From: Chlamydoabsidia padenii
Lineage: Eukaryota > Mucoromycota > Mucoromycetes > Mucorales > Cunninghamellaceae
Length of the DNA stretch: 64,000 nt
NCBI GenBank assembly: GCA_025330725.1
Contig: JAIWND010000004.1
Coordinates: 620,001-684,000, forward strand
Direction of reading: 5' to 3'
Position 1 is the stretch's first letter, and every line of letters begins with the position of its first letter. This document shows, in pieces, positions 19,926 through 31,920 of this stretch. The position numbers and the translations under genes were made by a program. Below the pieces are notes generated by a model that was not told where the DNA came from, did not search any database, and saw only the letters and a program-made list of their open reading frames with translations.

Positions 19926-22841
19926 TCATACGTTTTGTTGGATTTCCCGGAGTTCTTGTAGCCTGGCTTCCAATTTGGGGATTTCGAGGAGCTTCGCTTC
20001 GATCTACCACAAAAGACATAAAAGAAAAAGGTTAGTCTTTGGACTTCATCGACGTTTACCATAATAACTTACCGAGTTTTTTTCTTCTTGTAACTTGAGT
20101 CGTTTTTCCGCATCCAACTTTGTAAAGACATAACCACCCTGGCCATCATATTGAAGGATATAGTTGTGGTACTTCCAAAGTGAGGGACGATGAGACACTG
20201 TTAAAAGTGAAATTCCAAGTGCTAAATATAAAATAGGTATTAGAAGTTGAAATATGTAGTGTAAAAAGTGGGGGTTCTCCTTACCTGTAGCATGAGTATA
20301 CATGATCTTTTCTATATCCATGCTGACTGCGCTTGTGCCTAAAGTAAAAAGTGCATGAGTGCCTTTTATATCCTTTTTTTTTGTCTTGTTTTGTTTGAAA
20401 TACTTACATTCATCCAAAATAGCATAGCGAGGAGAATGGTAAAACAATCGAGCCATGGCAATCTATGTTAAAGAAGTGTATTTGTTGGTCAATGCAAAGA
20501 TTATGATCATTTAAATCCCGACGCTTTTTTTTTTTTTTTTTCCAAACGACATACCCGTTGTTTATCACCACCAGAGAGTGCAATGGTCCATTCCTTTTCG
20601 ACATCCCATCCACCTTCCCGATCAACAATGTGACCAATCTGGACAATATGAAGGATGTCCAACAAATCCTTATCAGTCACACCACGTTCATGCATTTCTT
20701 CGACAGTATCAGGATAGAGGATTCTATATAATATAATAAAAGAAAGGCTAATCGTTTGCAACATTACCCAGTTATATTCATTTACTTACTGATCTCGTAG
20801 AGTACCAAGTGACAAATAAGGACGTTGTGGAATGTAAAAGATATCTCGGTGACTAGGCTTGTTCACTGTACCACCATACACAGGCCAAAGTCCACCAAGA
20901 ATACGGAAGAGACTTGATTTCCCACATCCGTTGGGACCAACAATCAACAAATGCATCTAGTAAAGAGGAAAGTAAAAAAAAAAAAAAATAGTTGAGTAAC
21001 AACAACCTGCTTCATCCGATCATTATATATAACTTACCCCAGGTTTGACGTGGAAGGATAGTTTGGGCACCAGCACATCACCATTTGGACTAACAATAGG
21101 TACATCAATGAACTCAATGTCTTGACTATCCTTGATTTCACCACGGCCTTCGAGGGTCTTTGCATTAGATTTGGTAGACACCGAAGATACAAGTCGCTTT
21201 TGATACCGACCCGCCTTGACATCGTCAAATACGTCGAGTAAATCAATCACCTAAAAAATCAAAAGCAAAAAATACAAAAATTGTTAATATGATAAAGATC
21301 GACCTGAATAGAGACTTACCCGACTAGTATACCCAGCTAGCTCAGTTACTTCTTTATAAGCGTACATGATACGACCAGCAGCATCAGAGGAGCTCATCAG
21401 CAGACGACGGTTGGTGATAAATCCTATATAAATATAAATGAATTAGTCATGGAAACCACAGTATTGATCCACCTTACCTTCAGTACGAGATCCAACAGAT
21501 CCCATTTCTACATTTTCCATTTTGAAGAAAACAGGGACCGAGCACAAGATAAGACCACAAGCACCCCAAAAATACTTGATGACAAAATCCTCCAGCATAC
21601 CATGAGGCACACGCATACGGAAGATACGATTGACATGACGAATCAGGGCATAGTAGCTCTTGTCCAAGACGGTTTTTTCGATTTCTTGACCTTCAAACAA
21701 AGCAATCTCTTCCGAGTTTTCAATGATGCGAGAGTGACGGAAACGGAATTCACCTTCCAAACGTTGCTCTTCAGCGACCATTTTGCCAAAAGAGGGAGTG
21801 TATTTACGCATCAAGGTGGAAGACAGACGGACGATTGAGGTACCGATAAGGACTCCTTCAAAACCCACATTTCGACTGAGTTGGTAATTGTAGATAAAGA
21901 CGTCCAAGATGGGTTTGGCGAGATTCGAGTAGAGTTCTGATAGTGAGTTGCTGAATTTCATGGTGTCCACCGTGATGCATTGATCGGCATTCTTGATACG
22001 ATCATCTAGATTACCCAGTGTGTAGAAGGTCATGTCGGTAAGATACTTTTCGTGAATGTAGGTGGTCAATCGTGTACGGAATTGGATCGCCAGTTTGCTT
22101 TGCATATACGTCAGCTATTATCAAAGAGATCAGTTAGTATAATCATATAAACAAACTACCCCCTCTTTTTTTTTTTTTTCAAGGCTTTTCTTTTTTACCA
22201 TGCTATTTGTATAAGTTGCAGGAAGAGCTACTGCCATCCACCAGACAATACCCAATACAAAGTCCCTTACTTTGCCTTGTACCTAAGTAATAATAGTAAA
22301 AGCATGTGAGTGTGTCTTTTATCACCAGACTAGTGTTTTCTTCATCTTCCTAACTTACCAATGCACTGACAATGCGTCCATCTAAAGCAGCAATATAGAC
22401 AGAGAGTATAGTTCTGAAGACTAAAAACATCAAATACAAGTGAGTATTCTATTCAGGTTTTACGATCCCCCTCTTCCCATCCTTACCTAAAAAGCCTGAA
22501 TGGAGAACCAGCATCCCAAATTCTTTGGATCGTAAACCAGGCATGACAATCTTGAGTAGTCGTTGTATTTGTCGTAAAAAGGCCATATCTACATCCACCT
22601 TTTTGTTCTTGTAGTCCAAAGGTTTAGCGGCGATAGGTTTTCGCTGTTCCATCTTGAATTTGTTCATGGCTTGATATATAGACAACACCCCACGAAGTAA
22701 GAATAAGACAAAGAGAGATCGTCGAATAGTCACGCGGTAGCGAGTGTATACCTTGATGTAATGTAAGACGTAAGGGGCAATAGAGCTCCATGACGTTGAT
22801 GAGGCAAGTGTAGAGATAACGTGGGTCATGGTTCCATACAA
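19926..22841 (-). CDS. Peroxisomal ABCD-family half-transporter (Pxa/ALDP type)
   Basis: Twelve exons on the minus strand: 22841-22487, 22420-22359, 22282-22199, 22114-21478, 21423-21320, 21250-21038, 20956-20790, 20723-20555, 20462-20408, 20338-20285, 20221-20073 and 20003-19926. They give 708 residues. The order is membrane domain, then ATPase. Family marks are [19 protein letters not shown], the EAA-like [33 protein letters not shown], Walker [10 protein letters not shown], signature LSGGDKQR, Walker B YAILDECTSAVS and the switch His in [16 protein letters not shown]-terminal coiled coil ([16 protein letters not shown]) ends the protein. ABCD half-transporters dimerise in the peroxisome membrane and import very-long-chain or other acyl-CoAs for beta-oxidation. 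An in-frame ATG four codons downstream (22829) is an alternative start. It shares a 508-bp divergent spacer with the FBXO9-like gene. Confidence 0.93.
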
Positions 22842-23064
22842 AATAGGTACAAAGAGAGAAAAAAGGGAGGGTTTTAGTGTATATCTAAGAATATGTATAT
22901 ATGTATGCGTGTCTGTATATCTATGTGTCAGGTATTATAAAACAGGTAATGGTGGATGGTATTGGGAAGAAAAAAAAAAAAAAAAAAAAAGTGGGAAGAA
23001 GAGAGAAAGACGATTTTCAATTCTCATGTGAAAGATTATAAAAGTGCGGGGAACATTCACAAAC

Positions 23065-23077
23065 GGCGGGATTTAAA
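23065..23077 (+). promoter_or_regulatory. Recurrent motif in the divergent ABCD / FBXO9-like promoter
   Basis: GGCGGGATTTAAA lies ~224 bp from the ABCD start and ~273 bp from the FBXO9-like start. It is the only good copy in this 508-bp divergent spacer. Confidence 0.55.
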
Positions 23078-23349
23078 AATACGCTCAATCGGAGTGGTAC
23101 CTTTTTTTTTTAACATTCAGCATGAATAGTTGACAGTAGGGTACAAGCAAAAGCAATAAATACAACCGAGTCCAAACAAAGACTCACAAAGGGATGTTTT
23201 AAGGGTGATGACGATGTCACTATAAGAGAGTTACATAAAAATAAGATGCATTTTCTCACTGACCACTTTTTTGTTTCTTTCTTTTTCTCTCGTCGACTTT
23301 TTTTTTCCCACCATAGTACCTTTTTTCGTTCCTCTTGTTTCTTAAAAAA

Positions 23350-24739
23350 ATGATTCAGCCCGTTTACCCTACCGAAGATATGCCTAGTTCTCTAGTTCCA
23401 CTACTTTCCCCTTCCTTCCAACGTCTTGCCATGGAGAAGTATATAGAAGGAGTTCAGTTAGAAAAGCAAGGAAGTCATTCTCAAGGTAAGGGTATATACC
23501 TAGTCAGGAACATTGTGTTCCCACACTGCATATTTTCATCGACTGATTTTCTTTCTTCTTCCTAAAGCTCTGACTTGTTTTCAACAGGCATTCAAGTTGG
23601 ACCCTGATGTTGATGTTACTTACTCTTACCAAAAGAGAAGGAAATCATCCTCGGCGTCTTCTTCCTCTTCTTTATTCAGCTCAAAGACGGAAGAGGATGA
23701 ACAAGACACTGGTCACGTTACCACTATAACAGTTTCATCCGCCTATTATTCTATTGATGATTTGATTGATCATATTTGTCAAGAAGAGGATCTTTCTTAT
23801 CATCCATTAAAAAAGTTGAGACCTGTCTGGATTGCAAAACTTCCAGGTACCCCTTTGCACTCTTGCCAAAAAGTTACTTTTTTGTCTCATGATCCCTTTT
23901 CGATTTGTTATATGAATAGATGAGATTATTGTGCATATACTTTGCCATCTCGTTCTTCAATCACTCGGCTCAGTGGCTCAGTTTGCTTTAGTGTGTAGAT
24001 CGTTCTTTTTACTCACTCGGTCAGCTACTTTATGGAGGGCAGCCTGTGAATCTCTTTTTTCAAATCCCGCCATGACATTCATGCAAGCAGAACAATACCA
24101 ATCCTCCATTGTTCATCAGTCGTTTGAAGGTCAATGGCTACGTATGATCAAAGAAAGACCGAGAATTCGATACGATGGGGTTTATATTGCTACTTGTCAG
24201 TATGTTAGGTAAGATTTAGACAAAAAACGGAAAACCCAAACGAACAGAATTCAAATTCCGACATTGGGCTTTTTAGACCAGGTGCCTCTGACACTGCTTG
24301 GACAAGACCTGTGCATCTTGTAACATATTATCGCTATTTACGTTTTTTCCCTGATGGTCGTGTTTTGAACTTTATTTCGAATGATGAGCCGATCCAAGTA
24401 GTTCATTTGATGGTACCTTCTTTTACCAAACGACAATTTTTCAGGGGTACTTTTTCCTGGGATGGGCATACTCAGGTTCGGATCCAGATGAAGGAAGATG
24501 GTCGTGATGGTGAAGCGTTTGTCATGAATCTACAGATTAAACATCCATATGGTCATAAATCCGCGACCAAACGGCGCTTTTATAAATTGGCATGGGATTC
24601 TTATACAAGTCGAAAAGTCAATCAAGGCGATGAGGGTCCCCTCAATACCTATAATATCGAACTGATGAAACCTTTCATTTTTAGCGCTGTGAATAGTTAC
24701 AGGGTTGATTATACAAAAGAGAAACCTGCGGTAGTTTAA
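23350..24739 (+). CDS. FBXO9/Hrt3-like F-box protein
   Basis: Exons 23350-23485, 23568-23846, 23920-24208 and 24277-24739 give 388 residues. The N-terminus has a TPR-like unit (KYIEGVQLEKQGSHSQALTC followed by FQQAFKLDPD), then a Ser-rich insert. The F-box begins LPDEIIVHILCHLVLQSLGS with a WRAACESLF end, and the C-terminal domain starts DGVYIATCQYVRPG and includes VTYYRYLRFFPDGRVLNFIS. This order (TPR, F-box, conserved beta domain) is FBXO9 in animals and Hrt3 in yeast, substrate adaptors of SCF ubiquitin ligases. A copy of the recurrent motif (24057-24071) lies inside the coding part of exon 3 and another (24248-24260) in intron 3, which is unusual in this window. Confidence 0.9.
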
Positions 24740-25074
24740 ACGTGTGTGAATAAAGTAAAAAAAAAAAAAAGGATCATGACCCTTTTAAAGTTAAAAACCC
24801 GCCCGATGAGACCTCATCTTGCATTGTCGAGTAATTTCAAGACCTGACCCATTTACTGTATCCTGCCCAACAACTATATACATCACTAAAACACACTAAC
24901 ATTTAAAAAAAGTATGTACGATGTCCAATTTTTTATTCAAAAGCAATTAAACGATTTGAGAATTCTATACTATAATATGCTGTTGGGATTAAAAGACAAA
25001 CATCACCAATCTAGGATTAAAAGGAGATGTAAAGTATTAAACTATATCTACACATAAATATTATTAATCTATAA
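24740..25074. other. Convergent 3' spacer
   Basis: Short region between the FBXO9-like and Trf4-like 3' ends. It contains the near-palindrome AAAGGATCATGACCCTTT (24768-24785), a relative of the perfect palindrome at 1915-1930. No gene seen. Confidence 0.5.
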
Positions 25075-25949
25075 CTAGTCCCATCGCACATGTTTAGCCT
25101 TGACATTGTCCGATTTCCTCCTCGGTGATTTAAATGCCTTGTTAGAGTTGTCCCCACCTTTCCATTTCTTGTTGTTGTTCTTGAGTGCACCTGGTATAGA
25201 TATTGAGTCGTCAGTATTTCCTCGTTTTCGTTTGTTGCCAACATAATCATCATCATCATTATTATTCTGTGCGTTCTTTGTTTCCATCTTTTGACGTCGC
25301 TTTTCTTGCCGTTTTTGCCTTTTTTCCTGTTTGTTCGCTTGCACTTTTGCAAAAGTTTCAGAGTATAACATGTGCAATGGTTCGATTCGATAGTCGCGTC
25401 CTTCATATCGTGGTGTGCCATTTGATGGTTCTTCATCAGCCACAGGTATAATGCGTCGTAAGATAGATCGGTGGTCTTGATTTGGGTTCTGTGTCGTCAA
25501 CGAGTTATACAAAAAAGAGAAGCATTCTTGCAGTTCCTCCACAAATAGACTACTTCGGCCCACATTGCTTTCTGGATAAGGAGGTGTTAGTAATCATAAC
25601 GATTTCCAGCTTCTTCTTCCTTTGCCTTACCAGGTATATCGGGATCGATGATCATCATTGGTGGACGTTTCCCCTGCATGAATAGATAAGCCATAAAACA
25701 AATTGTTAGTATTCCAAATCATGGATCATGATTTCATTCATATACTTACTTTTGAAAAGTATGGACTTTCCCCTTCAGTAAAACGAATCCCCTTATTTGC
25801 AAAGTCAAAGGTAGAATAAAAGTGTAAAATGTCGACCAAGACATTCGCATAGTATGTAGTGGAATCGGAATCACATCCATGGTTAGCAGCTTCTTCCTAT
25901 ACATATAAATATATAATTATACAACAAAAGCGATTATTATTGAATCCTC

Positions 25950-25993
<44 letters not shown>

Positions 25994-26847
25994 TACCTTC
26001 AAAAAGTTGACTATTAAACACACCAAGGTGTAACTTGCCATTCCACCAAATTTAGACGACATGGGTTGGAAGGTGGGTCGAGGAGCTTGTAAACCCAGCA
26101 AAGCATGTTTAAGCACAAAATACAGTGGTCGTAGTTCAGGGTATTGTTTAAGCCAGAGAATGGTCCGGTCTGAGCTAGGTGATGGGTTATTGGCAGTAAT
26201 GTCTATAGTAATAGGGTACCTTGGTGAATCAATGGAGATTACAGGCACCTAAAAGACAAACACGTTAGCCATCCCTTGTCAATCCATGTTTAGTTTACTA
26301 TACCTTTGCCTGAGGAATATAGGTGATTTCGTGGTAACGGCACATTCCTTGTTTTAAGAGACCTTTTCTTATGCGCGCAATAGCTCTTTGATCTCCTCCA
26401 CGAATATTCAAATCCATATCACTATAAAGTGTATCAAATATGTTAGTTTCTTCACGTCAATCATTGATAGTTGATCAATATATATATATATATATATATA
26501 TATATGGGTGTGTGTGTGTGTGTGTTTTACCTGCCAGGAAGAAAAAGACCAGTTACATGCGAGCCAAAAGCGACGGCTTTTGCATCGGGAATACAACTTG
26601 AAATGAATACTTCAAAATCATGTTGTGCCTTTTGTCGAGAAGTCCGTTCAAATTCCGTGGGTGAGATATATTCTTCAAACTGTAAGATTTCCAAGGACAG
26701 CCTACAAATAAAAGAGAAAGTATGAGTCACCAGTCTTCCGATCAAAAACTATTGAATAAGTCTTGTTTTTCTTGTTTTTATGACTTACCTTTCCTCTTTA
26801 TCAGGGTGGTCTAATGTTTTATGATTTGACCATGGTGCCTCTTTCAT
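25075..26847 (-). CDS. Trf4/5-like non-canonical poly(A) polymerase
   Basis: Seven exons on the minus strand: 26847-26789, 26701-26531, 26421-26304, 26248-25997, 25896-25750, 25673-25631 and 25571-25075. They give 428 residues. The nucleotidyltransferase signature FGSHVTGLFLPGSDMDLNI supplies the first two catalytic Asp, and ITIDITANNP supplies the third. The poly(A) polymerase-associated part follows with ALLGLQAPRPTF and SKFGGMASYTLVCLIVNFLK. The C-terminal ~90 residues are Lys/Arg-rich and disordered (QEKRQKRQEKRRQ). This is the Trf4/Trf5/PAPD5 group, whose oligo(A) tails mark nuclear RNAs for the exosome as part of TRAMP. Intron 4 has a ~34-nt A tract right after its GTAAGC donor, and intron 2 has an (AT)n(GT)n repeat. 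It is divergent from NPC1. Confidence 0.92.
25957..25990. repeat. Poly(T) tract, ~34 nt, in intron 4 of the Trf4-like gene
   Basis: On the transcribed (minus) strand this is a poly(A) that begins immediately after the GTAAGC donor. Confidence 0.95.
26479..26525. repeat. (AT)n(GT)n microsatellite in intron 2 of the Trf4-like gene
   Basis: Roughly thirteen AT units followed by about eight GT units. On the transcribed strand the (AC)n part comes within a few bases of the donor site. Confidence 0.9.
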
Positions 26848-26926
26848 GTTGGTTGATCAGGAAGTAAAAGTAAATGAGAGATTGCAAAAGAAAACTTTTT
26901 TTCCCTCTTTTTTTCTTCGTAGATCA

Positions 26927-26940
26927 ATTCAAATCCCGCT
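26927..26940 (-). promoter_or_regulatory. Recurrent motif in the divergent Trf4-like / NPC1 promoter
   Basis: ATTCAAATCCCGCT on the plus strand, ~80 bp before the Trf4-like start and ~257 bp before the NPC1 start, in a 349-bp divergent spacer. Confidence 0.6.
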
Positions 26941-27196
26941 AGTGGCACATAATGCCTGACGGAAGCAAGAAATGTCCGACGGGTGATCAGGTGAGCCACC
27001 TATTTCATATCTGGTCGCCCACTTTTCCTTTTCCAGTCTTCTCTTTCGCCTATTCCTTTTCTCTCAATCCTCCCCTACTTTTTTTTTTTATCACATACTT
27101 TTTATATAACGCCCTCTCCATTACGACACAAGTTTCACTTTACTTGTGTTTGTATATATTCATCTTTTTTACCATAAACCCGTACGTATTTGAATA

Positions 27197-29718
27197 ATGC
27201 ATCTCTCTTTACTATTTAATATTATTTTATGTATCATACCCTGCTTCTACATACAATTGGCTTCCGGCAACCAACTGACACCTGTCCATGAACAAGGCTA
27301 TTGTGCTATGCGTGGTCAGTGCGATTCCAGCATGTTTTCCCATCTACCTTGTGTTGATAATGGACCTGCCTCTACGCCTGAAACAGATGACTTTCAACAA
27401 CAACTTGTGGAAACCTGTGGTGTAGCCTATCAAGAAGGTCCTGTTTGCTGTGATGCTTCTCAATTTAACGATCTGGTCACTCAAGTTAAGCGTGCGGAAC
27501 CAATTATCTCGTCGTGCCCTGCCTGTTGGAAGAATTTTATGCAATTCTGGTGCTCCTTCACTTGTTCTCCCAACCAATCTACCTTTGTCAATATCACCTC
27601 AGCAACCAATAAAAACGGCAAAGCAGTGGTAGATCAAGTGGATTATTGGGTAGGCGATGGTTTTGGGACCCAATTCTTTGACAGCTGCAAAGATATCAAG
27701 TTTGGCTCAAGTAATGGATATGCAATGGACTTTATTGGTGGTGGTGCGACTTCTTGGACAGGTATGGTAAAGTTTATGGGCCAGAAACAACTCTTGGGTA
27801 GTCCTTTCCAGATCAATTTTCCATCCTTGGAAGCGGCGCCTCGTGATGGTTTAACAAGGTATGACGACAAGGGGGAATCCTGTAGCGAAGGTAATTATCG
27901 CTGTGCATGCGTGGACTGTCAAGCCGTATGTCCTGTACTTCCTCCCACTGATGGCGATATTCCGGAATGTCATGTTGGTTTACTACATTGTTGGAGCTTT
28001 GCTATGGTGACAACTTATGCGGCGATCTTGGTTCTGGTCTTCCTGTGGTTTATTTCAAGGCAACGGTGGATGGTGCTCTGGATTCAACACTGGTGGTATG
28101 ATAATTACAACACGGACCGTGGTGCTTATGAACCCGTACCACTCTCGGAGGATCAACATAACAATGGCAACAATGACGAAGACGATGATAATGATGATGA
28201 TGACAACGACAACTTTGATAATCGCCACCATCATGAAATGTTACTTGATCCTGATCATACACCTAGACGATACTGGCTCAACACGCGGATTCAAAGATGG
28301 TTTTATTATCAAGGTCTTTTCTGTGCACGTCATCCTTGGTTGGTTATCTCTCTTGGTCTTGTCTTTGTCACCATACTCTCCTCAGGTTGGTCTCGATTTT
28401 CGGTTGAACGCGATCCGGTACATTTATGGGTTTCTCCAAATTCCGAAGCATTGGCACAAAAAAACCACTTTGATCAACACTTCTCACCTTTTTATCGCAC
28501 CACACAACTCTTTTTGGTCAGCGAACATGATGATCAACCGGTGATGTCTGCGTCGCGTTTAGAACACTTGTTTGCCCTGGAAGAAGAAATCAGCTCGATG
28601 GTGTCCGAACAACATGGTATCTCTTTGCAAGACATTTGTTTCCATCCCAATGGTGATGTCTGTATTGTCCAATCTATCACGGGGTACTGGCAAGGCGATG
28701 TGTCCAACTTTGATCCTACTAATTGGCGTGAAGATTTAAGTGTCTGTTTATCTGACCCAACCAGTTGTCTTCCTGCGTCTTTACAACCTCTCAAGCCTCA
28801 AATGATTCTCGGTGGATTTACGACAAAAGATGGTCAAACGAAATATATGGATGCCAAGGCGATGGTGGTGACTTTTGTGTTGCGCAACTCTTTGGATACT
28901 GGTGATATTGACAAGGCGCACGATTGGGAAGTCTCTCTTTTGGATAATATCTTGTCCAAGGTGAACGATCGTCCTGAATGGAATGGTGTTCGTATCACCT
29001 ACTCGACTGAAGTAAGTCCATCAATCGTTGGTGATAAAGAAGGTAGAAAGAGTAATGATATCTAACTTTTTTGTTGTGTTTTATAGAGCTCTTTGGAAAT
29101 CGAATTGAATCAATCTAGCAACACTGACGGGACAACTGTGGCGATCAGTTACTTGGTGATGTTCCTGTATGCTTCTATGGCTCTGGGACGATTTACTTCT
29201 TGGCAGCCTCGGCGTTTTATGGTAGAATCCAAATTCAGTCTTGGTGTATGTGGCATATTGATTGTCGTCTTCTCCGTCTCGGCAGCAGTTGGACTCTTCT
29301 CATTTACTGGGCGCAAAACCACCTTGATTATTGCCGAAGTGATTCCATTTTTGGTATTAGCGGTTGGGGTCGACAACATCTTTATTCTTTGTCACGAATT
29401 CGATCGTCGTAGGCGGATTGTGGAACAAGAACAACAGCAACAAATTGAAGCACGGGTGGGGCAGGTGGACGACGACGACGATGTTGTTTGTGGCGGTGAA
29501 TCTATTCAAGAAAGCGCTGCAAAAACACTCGGCAAAATGGGACCTAGTATTCTACTTAGCTCTCTCAGCGAAACGATTGCATTTGGATTGGGGACTTTGG
29601 TCAGCATGCCGGCTGTCAGCAGTTTTGCCATTGTTGCTTCTACTGCTGTGTTTGTTGACTTTTTACTCCAGGTGACATGTTTTGTATCCTGTATGGTACT
29701 AGATGCTAGGCGGACAGA

Positions 29719-29796
<78 letters not shown>

Positions 29797-31303
29797 AAGA
29801 CAATGATCCATATGATTACTAACTCATATCTTCTTTTATTATTTGTCATAGGCAAATCGAATGGATTGTTTCCCTTGCATCCGACTTGGTACTCAAGATA
29901 AGGTGGAAAAGGAAGGTTGGTTTGAAACTTGTTGGCATCGTGGCTTCGTTCCCATGGTCCTTCATCATAAGACCCGTATCATCACCTGCCTTTGTTTCCT
30001 TGGTCTATTTATGTTCAATCTTGCCATGGTACCAGAAGTAGAATTGGGATTGGATCAGCGTATTGCCTTACCTTCCGACTCATATTTGGTGCCTTACTTC
30101 AATGATATGGATGCATACTTCAACGTGGGTCCTCCTGTATATTTTGTGGTGACTGGTGCAAACCTGACTGAACGATCAAGACAAAAACAAATCTGTGGGC
30201 GATTCCCTGGCTGTGATGAACACTCATTGGCGACAATCTTGGAACAAGAACGCAAACGGCCTCATGTATCTTATATCGGCGAACCCACTAGTGTCTGGCT
30301 GGACGACTTCTTCCTCTGGCTGAATCCCAACTTTGAATGCTGTCAATTGAAGAAACAGCGCCGCCAACGTCAATCACCAATCAAGCAAACGTTATGGTCT
30401 GACAGTCAAAAAAAGAAGATGGAACTCTGTGGTGAATTCGACATGAACTGTGAAGCCTGTGCACCTGATTGGTCGGTATCGGACTTTAATACTTTACCTC
30501 AAGGACAAGACTTTTTGGATTACTTTGATCTTTGGATTGGCATGCCTCCGAGCGAAAGCTGTCCTTTGGGTGGCAAGGCGGGGTATGGTGATGCAATCGT
30601 GGTGTCTAGCGGTGATAACGACGTTGGTACTATTGAAACATCTCACTTTCGGACGTTTCACACTCCCTTGAAGAACCAAAAAGACTTTATTCAAGCCTAT
30701 GCTTCTGCTCGCCGAATTGCCAAGGACCTCGGTAAATCTCTGGATCTGGACGTATATCCTTACTCGGTGTTTTATATCTTCTTTGAACAATATGCACATA
30801 TCATCAAGATGGCGGTGGAACTTTTGGGCTTGGCGATGGTGGCGATTTTTGTGATTACAAGTGCACTTCTCGGTAGCCTACGCTCGGGCACGATTGTCAT
30901 GATGGTGGTGGGGATGATTCTAACAAATGTGATTGGTACTATGGCTATATGGAATATCAGTCTTAATGCTGTTAGCTTGGTGAATCTTGTCATCTGTGTT
31001 GGAATCAGTGTGGAATTCTGTTGTCATATTGCTCGCGCGTTTATGGTGGCTACTGGTACGAAAGAAGAAAGGGCTGCAAAAAGCTTGAAGGATGTCGGCA
31101 GTTCGGTAAGTGATATGGAATAAGAATTATAATGCAGGATCACTAATTTGATTGCTTGTATTAGGTATTTTGTGGTATCACTTTAACCAAGTTTACAGGG
31201 ATCATTGTATTGGCCTTTACAAAGTCCAAGATCTTTGAAGTATATTACTTTAGAATGTGTAAGTCCATGCGGCGGAGTATCTGGGTTTAAATAATACTGA
31301 CCT

Positions 31304-31348
<45 letters not shown>

Positions 31349-31565
31349 TCTTACCATTGTTATCTATGGTGCATTACATGGGCTTATTCTCTTACCTATC
31401 CTGCTTAGTCTTTATGGTGGTGATGGTATGTCTCTCTTATCTGAATTCAACGAAGATGGTTTTGTTTGGGATTGGCCTAGAAGCGAACAAGGACTTTTGA
31501 TTGAAGACAGGGATAGCTTTGATCAAGTATTGGTTACAGATATGCCGCCTTCCCACGGTAGATGA
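27197..31565 (+). CDS. NPC1: Niemann-Pick C1 sterol transporter (NPC1/Ncr1)
   Basis: Five exons, 27197-29011, 29087-29719, 29852-31105, 31165-31258 and 31348-31565, give 1337 residues. A signal peptide precedes the Cys-rich N-terminal sterol-binding domain ([32 protein letters not shown] with an NQST glycosylation site). A sterol-sensing domain of the Patched/RND type spans roughly residues 620-800 ([20 protein letters not shown]), and the second RND half includes [20 protein letters not shown]. The end ([23 protein letters not shown]) matches NPC1. The protein moves cholesterol or ergosterol out of the lysosome/vacuole lumen. An Asp/Asn-rich cytosolic insert (around residues 315-345) is unusual. 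Intron 2 is mostly an A73 run starting in the donor; intron 4 ends in T37. A short acidic tail follows the last helix. Confidence 0.96.
29722..29794. repeat. Poly(A) tract, ~73 nt, in NPC1 intron 2
   Basis: The run starts within the donor itself (GAG|GTAAAA...), so the 5' half of this 132-nt intron is nearly pure A. Confidence 0.97.
31308..31345. repeat. Poly(T) tract, ~37 nt, before the NPC1 exon 5 acceptor
   Basis: Pure T run ending in the TTTTTAG acceptor at 31347. Confidence 0.95.
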
Positions 31566-31920
31566 AAACAAGCAATCTCAAACAAATCCTCAGAATAGTT
31601 TTTATAGTATAGATATAGTGTTTTTATTTGCTGATTTATAAATAAAATACAAGATTATTGATCTTCTCTCCCCCGACGATGATGCTTGTTTTTAATATCC
31701 CGCTCTCTCTCCCCCCCCCAAAAAAATATATTTAGGTTTAAATGTCCACACTTCTCCTTTTTTTCTGTTTTTCCCTTTCTTCTTTCTTAACCTCTAACCA
31801 TTCAACTTGATTGACTAGTCATTATCATTATAACTAGACTAGTCCTTTTTACTCTCTTATCTACTTGCACTTTTGGCAACAATTCTTATATTATAAATCT
31901 AACCTTCGTTCTCTTCTTCC

